Source: Lepas anatifera
Lineage: Eukaryota; Arthropoda; Thecostraca; Lepadidae
Assembly: GCA_034440635.1 (NCBI GenBank)
Contig: JAOTON010001679.1
Location: 248,001 to 312,000 of the forward strand
Length of the DNA stretch: 64,000 nucleotides
Reading direction: 5' to 3'
The notes below the pieces were generated by a model. It worked only from the letters and a program-made list of their open reading frames with translations, had not been told where the DNA came from and did no database searches. Positions 60,001-64,000 of this stretch are shown here, piece by piece. A program made the position numbers and the translations under genes. Each line of letters starts with the position of its first letter. Position 1 is the stretch's first letter.

Positions 60001-60607
60001 CACCGCGCTTTCCGGTCGGCAGTCGGCAACAACACGACCATAAAGCGTAGCTAGCCAAGCAGCGAGATCGTGTGGCTTTGTCAAAGCGCGGCCGTCCACA
60101 TTTTCCCCGGGCTGTTTCAACATGAGCGCATTTGTGAATCATTGCTTTTCTCGTGTGCACACATGAATCACAGCCTGGCACCCAGTGAAGAGGAAAAGAA
60201 AAGAAAGCCAGGAGCTTTAACGCACCGCTCCCACTCATGCCACGTGATTCAGCCCAGAAAACGCGGGCAGAAGCCCCCCTCCCACGGGACACCCGCACAC
60301 ACAGATTCAGGAAATATCGATAACGTGAAACGAGGGCGATGATGGGCGGCTCACGTTTCGAACGTCACGCTTCTGGGAACTGGCCCCTGTTTGGTATGCT
60401 TCACATGGCAACAAAGGAGACGGGCAGCATAGCTCACAAAGAGGGTGCTTTTGGTGAAGATAGATACTCAGTGTGATCTGTAGGTCTAATACAAATGTAA
60501 TGCAATGTAACTGAGTGCGTTGTGGACGCTTAAAATGGCATTCGCAACCTACCTGTAGCTGCTGATGCAGCAGAGTAGTGCCAAAGTCCGGACTGCCCTC
60601 GGCGACC
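53932..60607 (-). CDS. RAB3GAP1: RAB3GAP1 (Rab3GAP catalytic subunit), 3' nine exons
   Basis: RAB3GAP1 with RAB3GAP2 forms the heterodimer that acts on Rab3 and, as an exchange factor, on Rab18. Exons, 5' to 3': 60607-60553, 59058-58977, 58654-58479, 57500-57363, 56584-56491, 56240-56071, 55878-55729, 55235-55041, 54099-53932. All phases match and yield about 410 C-terminal residues of a family of about 980. Signature strings are LLHQQLQ-MLNCCIQKR, EPLYIPVTQ-EVAPMTEE, QSEVL, DFVRWYSPRD, GELSARM, QRRLFDETREAERLLH, KEYILR and FSSDT-like SSDTCIS-stop. The conserved arginine-rich region of the sixth exon should hold the reported catalytic arginine (Arg728 in human); equivalence was not verified. 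The remaining 5' exons must lie beyond 64000. Confidence 0.9.
54120..54430 (-). repeat. 40-bp minisatellite with splice-acceptor-like units
   Basis: About eight units, on the + strand GTAACGGTTAGATGGGATTC then TGCACAGGAGGGAGAACGGA. On the gene strand each reads CCGTTCTCCCTCCTGTGCAG, a strong 3' splice-site match, just upstream of the last RAB3GAP1 exon. A partial unit at about 54553-54585 follows after a 125-bp unrelated insertion. Confidence 0.9.
54431..54552. other. Unclassified insertion in the minisatellite
   Basis: About 120 bp unlike the flanking repeat, GC-rich on the left (GGCGGCCTTGGCCGCC palindrome near 54454-54469) and ending in an AATAACAACCACAACAAG tail. It may be a small retroposed element. 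Confidence 0.35.
54850..54905 (+). mobile_element. Right-end fragment of the 445-bp MITE
   Basis: ATATCAGTTCAAATCCCACG and GTAGGTGCCACAATTCCATT resemble the right end at 1090-1130. It lies in a RAB3GAP1 intron. Confidence 0.5.
55041..55235 (-). CDS. RAB3GAP1: RAB3GAP1 exon (eighth of nine seen)
   Basis: Acceptor CCGTTCTCAG|GCG and donor AACACA|GTAAGT. 65 codons, phase 0/0, from AVGELLSRCEHYILRRRSLL to KQLERMLRANT. Corresponds to the helical ITNVEALIARARSL-type part of the family. Confidence 0.9.
55729..55878 (-). CDS. RAB3GAP1: RAB3GAP1 exon (seventh)
   Basis: Acceptor CGCCTTTCTCCAG|CTG and donor CTACGAG|GTGGGG. 50 codons, phase 0/0, beginning LAPIIYRAAIYRLSEELEVP. Confidence 0.9.
56071..56240 (-). 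CDS. RAB3GAP1: RAB3GAP1 exon (sixth), conserved core
   Basis: Acceptor GCCGCACACAG|GG. Encodes GELSARMRLPDNLWVETW and then PAHRQRRLFDETREAERLLH, the best-conserved stretch of the family. The donor is the weak CAGAGG|GTCCGT; it is chosen because the next exon then aligns without gap. Confidence 0.9.
56491..56584 (-). CDS. RAB3GAP1: RAB3GAP1 exon (fifth), GC donor
   Basis: Acceptor GTGGCTAG|GCGGCG. Encodes AANPGCTLGDFVRWYSPRDW and an acidic tail. No GT donor is available; GGAG|GCAAGC is used, and the one-base overhang joins GG of the next exon to give Gly. Confidence 0.88.
57363..57500 (-). CDS. RAB3GAP1: RAB3GAP1 exon (fourth), GC donor
   Basis: Acceptor GGTGCCGTGCAG|GAG. 46 codons, EVAPMTEERLQEQSEVLVSL to SDMEAFK. 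The donor is CTTCAAG|GCAAGT, a textbook GC-AG donor; protein identity resumes with AANPGC in the next exon. Confidence 0.92.
58479..58654 (-). CDS. RAB3GAP1: RAB3GAP1 exon (third)
   Basis: Acceptor CTCTCCCTGCAG|AT and donor CACACAG|GTGGGC. Encodes acidic DADEDEEFFDAAEEGSESE then REIREPLYIPVTQ. Confidence 0.9.
58977..59058 (-). CDS. RAB3GAP1: RAB3GAP1 exon (second)
   Basis: Acceptor TTTCTGTGACGTCGCAG|ATG and donor GAAAAGG|GTGGGT. Encodes MLNCCIQKRAHGL and an AKDAADELDGEK linker; the ATG is internal. Confidence 0.88.
60553..60607 (-). CDS. RAB3GAP1: RAB3GAP1 exon (first in window)
   Basis: Acceptor GGTCTGTTGGCAG|G and donor CTACAG|GTAGGT. Encodes VAEGSPDFGTTLLHQQLQ, joining MLNCCIQ of the next exon as in the family. 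It begins with the third base of a codon, so further 5' exons exist. Confidence 0.85.
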
Positions 60608-61435
60608 CTGCCAACAGACCACGACTGTAAGTGACCAACAGTCGGCGACGTCAGGTCTCATCGTACACCAGGCAGCGGCGGTACGGCGATGACGATACCC
60701 AAAACACACCGCGGGCTTCAGACGTAAAAACGAGGTCGTCCAGATACCACATCGGATCTATGGCACCGATCGATCTGAGGGAGCTTAACTACCAGTCCGT
60801 TCCATTTAAGGTGCCGAATGATTTTTGGAAATTTGGTCCAAACCACATTTCTGATAAATTAACACCCTCTTCCAGCCCCACTTCTCTGTATTCCATTTTC
60901 TCAACCCTGATACATAACTCGCTAGCCTCAGCAACAAAAGAAGGCCTTGTGGCTCCTTTATTGAAGCCCCTTCAGTACTTGTTCATTCTCATGCATCCCA
61001 CCAAACTCCCTGAAGCACCAGTGGTGACACCCTATCGTTGTTTTGTAATGGAATACCACCACGACGTTGACATCACTAATTTATGACACACCGAGTCCCA
61101 TCAAGAGCAGCAGCGCGACAGAAATATTGACCAACGCGACCAAAGCCATTGCTCCACCGGGCGATCAGTGTACCAGAGCAGCGGCTGCAGTCACCAGCCT
61201 AAGCACCGTGTCACTTCAACCAGCAACCACAGAGCCGGGCTGCCGCTGCCTAAAGACCGGCCCCGCCGCGGTCAGGGCGTCCGTCTCAGACCGTCGGCGA
61301 CGACGCGTCGGCGCGGCGGAGCGGAGACGACGGCTGACGGATCGGTAACACCGGTGACCCAGTGGCTGCGCCGATGATGCGCGCCGCCATCGCACGCTCC
61401 ACAGCGCGGAACCCAGACAGAGAGGCGGTGACAGC
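60608..61435 (-). other. Presumed RAB3GAP1 intron, part 1
   Basis: No further RAB3GAP1 exon was recognised here. The segment at 61090-61380 is GC-richer with no known domain. Confidence 0.4.
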
Positions 61436-62110
61436 CGCAGCACTGATACCGTCCTCCGTCGCGCGTAACCGAGAGAGACGAGGCACTGATACCGTCCTCC
61501 GTCGCACGGAACCGAGAGAGGCGGTGACAGCCGCAGCACTGATACCGTCCTCCGTCGCACGGAACCGAGAGAGACAGTTACAACCGCGGCACTGATACCG
61601 TCCTCCGTCGCACGGAACCGAGAGAGACGGTTACAACCGCGGCACTGATACCGTCCTCCTTCGCACGGAACCGAGAGAGACGGTTATAACCGCGGCACTG
61701 ATACCGTCCTCCGTCGCACGGAACCGAGAGAGACGGTTACAACCGCGGCACTGATAACGTCCTCCTTTGCACGGAACCGAGAGAGACGGTTACAACCGCG
61801 GCACTGATACCGTCCTCCTTCGCACGGAACCAAGAGAGACGGTTACAACCGCGGCACTGATACCGTCCTCCTTCGCACGGAACCGAGAGAGACAGTTACA
61901 ACCGCGGCACTGATACCGTCCTCCATCGCACGGAACCAGAGAGACGGTTACAACCGCGGCACTGATACCGTCCTCCTTCGCACGGAACCGAGAGAGACGG
62001 TTACAACCGCAGCACTGATACCGTCCTCCTTTGCACGGAACCAAGAGAGACGGTTACAACCGCGGCACTGATACCGTCCTCCGTCGCACGGAACCGAGAG
62101 AGACGGTTAC
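61436..62110 (+). repeat. 53-bp minisatellite, about 12 copies
   Basis: Units start GCACTGATACCGTCCTCC(G/T)T and continue CGCACGGAACCGAGAGAGAC then GGTTACAACCGCG, at 53-bp spacing (e.g. 61589, 61642). Left-most units vary in length. It lies in the presumed RAB3GAP1 intron. Confidence 0.92.
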
Positions 62111-64000
62111 CTCCTTTGGTGACCACAGGAAAGTCCATAGGAAAGGCTGAGAACAAAGTAATTCAACAGTTTTGAAGTCGATACATTTCCAAGGACCGGC
62201 TGAGGGAAGACGCCAAGCCGGGCAGATGCTGTGCCGCAGAACTGGTCCCGGTTAGCGGCCAATGTGGCGCCAGGGTCTCCGGTACTGGCCCATCCACCGT
62301 TGAAGTCCCCGCTAACTTTAGACGCGTTGCAGTCACCGGGTGTAGCACTAAATGCATTCATTTCGTATACATCCCGTTGTCATGCTGTCTGGAGGGTCCT
62401 GGATCATTTGCCGCGATAACTGTCCTCCTGCGTGCTTGTGTGATCAAAAGTTAAGAATACGAATGTCGGGAAATTTTTCAATCCTAAAACGATTTATTTA
62501 ATAGAAGCCAAACCAAGCGACACTAATCTGCCACCATTATTATTATTATTCCATTAAAACGCACTATAATATTAATAATAATTCCAATAAAACGCACTAT
62601 TCCGATAATATTCACAAAGGCTAAAGACAATTTTGCAAGAAAAGTTTCTCGTTTAGAGATATATCAATTTCTTTCTAGGGCGATTGTTTGCGGATATCTT
62701 GGACACTTTTACACTTCACTTTACTTTTACACTTTACTTTTGCGGAGTTTTGACACAATTACAGCGTTGAGGCCCTGTTTAATATCTGGACATACGACTT
62801 CCAGTGCCACATTAGGGGGTGCACCAAGCTAATCAACTGCATAATTAAGATCTAAATTTGGCTTCGATTTGGGCACATGACAGAATTGCAAGATATTACG
62901 TAAATCACCTGCGATGTAAAAAGTGCTTTTTAAGTCACAATGGTACCTTTAATTGAGGCATCAGACCGTGGCCACACATTAGCTGTCTCTGATTCGGCCG
63001 ATTACGGGAAGGGTGCTATCATCGCGCCACTGACAAAGGGTGCTAAACCAGACTTGCAACAGCCTTGGTGACAGCTCTGATGCCGGATACTGAATCAGAA
63101 CAAGACAAAACGGCCATTACGAGTATGACATCAAAGTAAGTTTTCGATGTTTATCTTTACGCCGGACTTTTCTTAATGTCACGCAGCATATCGATTACGC
63201 TGTTCACCGGCTCGGCAACCGTCAGAAGCAAGTCCGCGTCATCGCAGGACCGGCTTATTTAAGCTCATGTTTGCCTAATTTCATTTCTTTAAATCCATTT
63301 GCGTTTAGAACTCGTATAGCAAGCAGTTCAACTGTTCTATTAAGTAGCATACTTGAGAACACTGGTAAATACCATCGAAACATGGAAACCATTCACTGGT
63401 ATTTCGTCATATTTCTTACGGCCAAGATGGCTCCTCTGCATAACATTGGAATCCAGGCAAAAAGTCTGGCCAAAATTTAAAAATTCGGAAACAAATAATG
63501 CAATCGTGTTCAAAAGAGTCCAATGCGATGTCGTAATCTCCAGCTAGAGAACACCAGTCAACTTGTCCATGAGGCAATACCCTTATCACATCACTTCTGA
63601 CACCAAACTTTCCCCTATGTAGCATGCCTTGATCGAACCGGACTGGTTTTTACCGCCTACTTTAACAATGACTAGGCACAATCTCAAAGCACTGACCTTC
63701 GCAGCTAATTCGTGAAGTCCACCTCAAAGACATATCGGTCGCGTTTTTCCACGCTTAAGAATAGCGTAAGTATTCTTCGACAGTGAGACACGAAAAGTTC
63801 TCCTTTACACTTGCAATGTTAGCAAATTCAAGCTTTGCCTGATCTTTACACTCAAAAGGAGTAAATCAACTCAGCAGTGAAACCAGAAATCCCCGTTACC
63901 TTATTTCTAGCAGCTTTTGTTAAGGCGCACTTCGCGTATTGTGACGTAACAGGACCTTCACTTGGAAATCTATCGGCTTCGGAAAGCCAAGGGCCATCGT
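62111..64000. other. Presumed intron or intergenic, nothing recognised
   Basis: AT-rich DNA without recognised exons. An 84-codon minus frame at 62107-62361 contains a GDFN string but no other endonuclease motif. Confidence 0.35.

Noticed and set aside
61083..61151. Short minus-strand frame resembling a signal peptide (MALVALVNISVALLLLMGLG)
   Set aside because: Only 22 codons, no splice context and in a presumed intron; chance is likely.
62107..62361. GDFN-containing minus frame as a LINE endonuclease piece
   Set aside because: No other endonuclease motif or RT sequence nearby.

Overview
The window is metazoan nuclear DNA, most likely from an arthropod and perhaps a crustacean. Spliced genes with short GC-rich exons lie in long AT-richer non-coding DNA full of non-LTR retrotransposons, tRNA-derived SINEs, short inverted-repeat transposons and minisatellites. 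There are no operons, ribosome binding sites, rRNAs, CRISPR arrays or phage genes. The arthropod placement rests mainly on a charlatan-type zinc-finger gene; the species is not determined.

Two host genes are recognisable. A charlatan (chn)-like C2H2 zinc-finger gene lies on the + strand (coding 36871/36980-39673, two exons). Its splice junction completes the last zinc finger of the first exon. The 3' half of RAB3GAP1, the catalytic subunit of the Rab3 GTPase-activating complex, lies on the - strand (60607 down to 53932). Nine exons with matching phases are placed; the 5' exons must lie beyond 64000. Two consecutive introns of this gene use GC donors.

Mobile DNA, left to right: a 445-bp TTAA-flanked MITE (689-1133); a hAT-type MITE (1237-1571); a SINE (1642-2674) into whose tail a palindrome-ended TTAA MITE has jumped (1836-2653); a LINE 3' fragment (6222-7212); two SINEs (13281-13795); two further TTAA-MITE relatives (14369-15533 and a 5' part at 15972-16320); hAT-type MITEs (17141-17292, 17645-17920); a minus-strand Tx1/L1-like LINE (24345-20448) carrying a nested SINE (22729-22871) and a nested TTAA MITE (21014-22204); hAT-type MITEs at 29056-29297 and 36352-36585; a foldback repeat (33889-34160); a second copy of the 445-bp MITE in inverse orientation (41401-41865); a minus-strand I-group LINE with endonuclease, RT and RNase H (about 49640-44622) that appears to have landed in an older plus-strand LINE; and two more SINEs (50053-50595).

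Minisatellites are common: 40-bp units at 25312-26790, 28-bp at 51785-52012, 40-bp at 54120-54430, 53-bp at 61436-62110, 50-59-bp at 32783-33058 and 36-bp at 40240-40433. Several abut exons and contain splice-acceptor-like sequence.

The most novel item is the TTAA MITE family. Four relatives share a layout: terminal inverted repeats, a perfect or near-perfect G/C-armed palindrome just inside each end, one end with a duplicated terminal repeat, and an interior dense in AGGTCA nuclear-receptor half-sites. The palindrome sequence is matched at the two ends of one copy but differs between copies. Two insertions can be read back precisely, because target SINE and LINE sequence continues across the TTAA.
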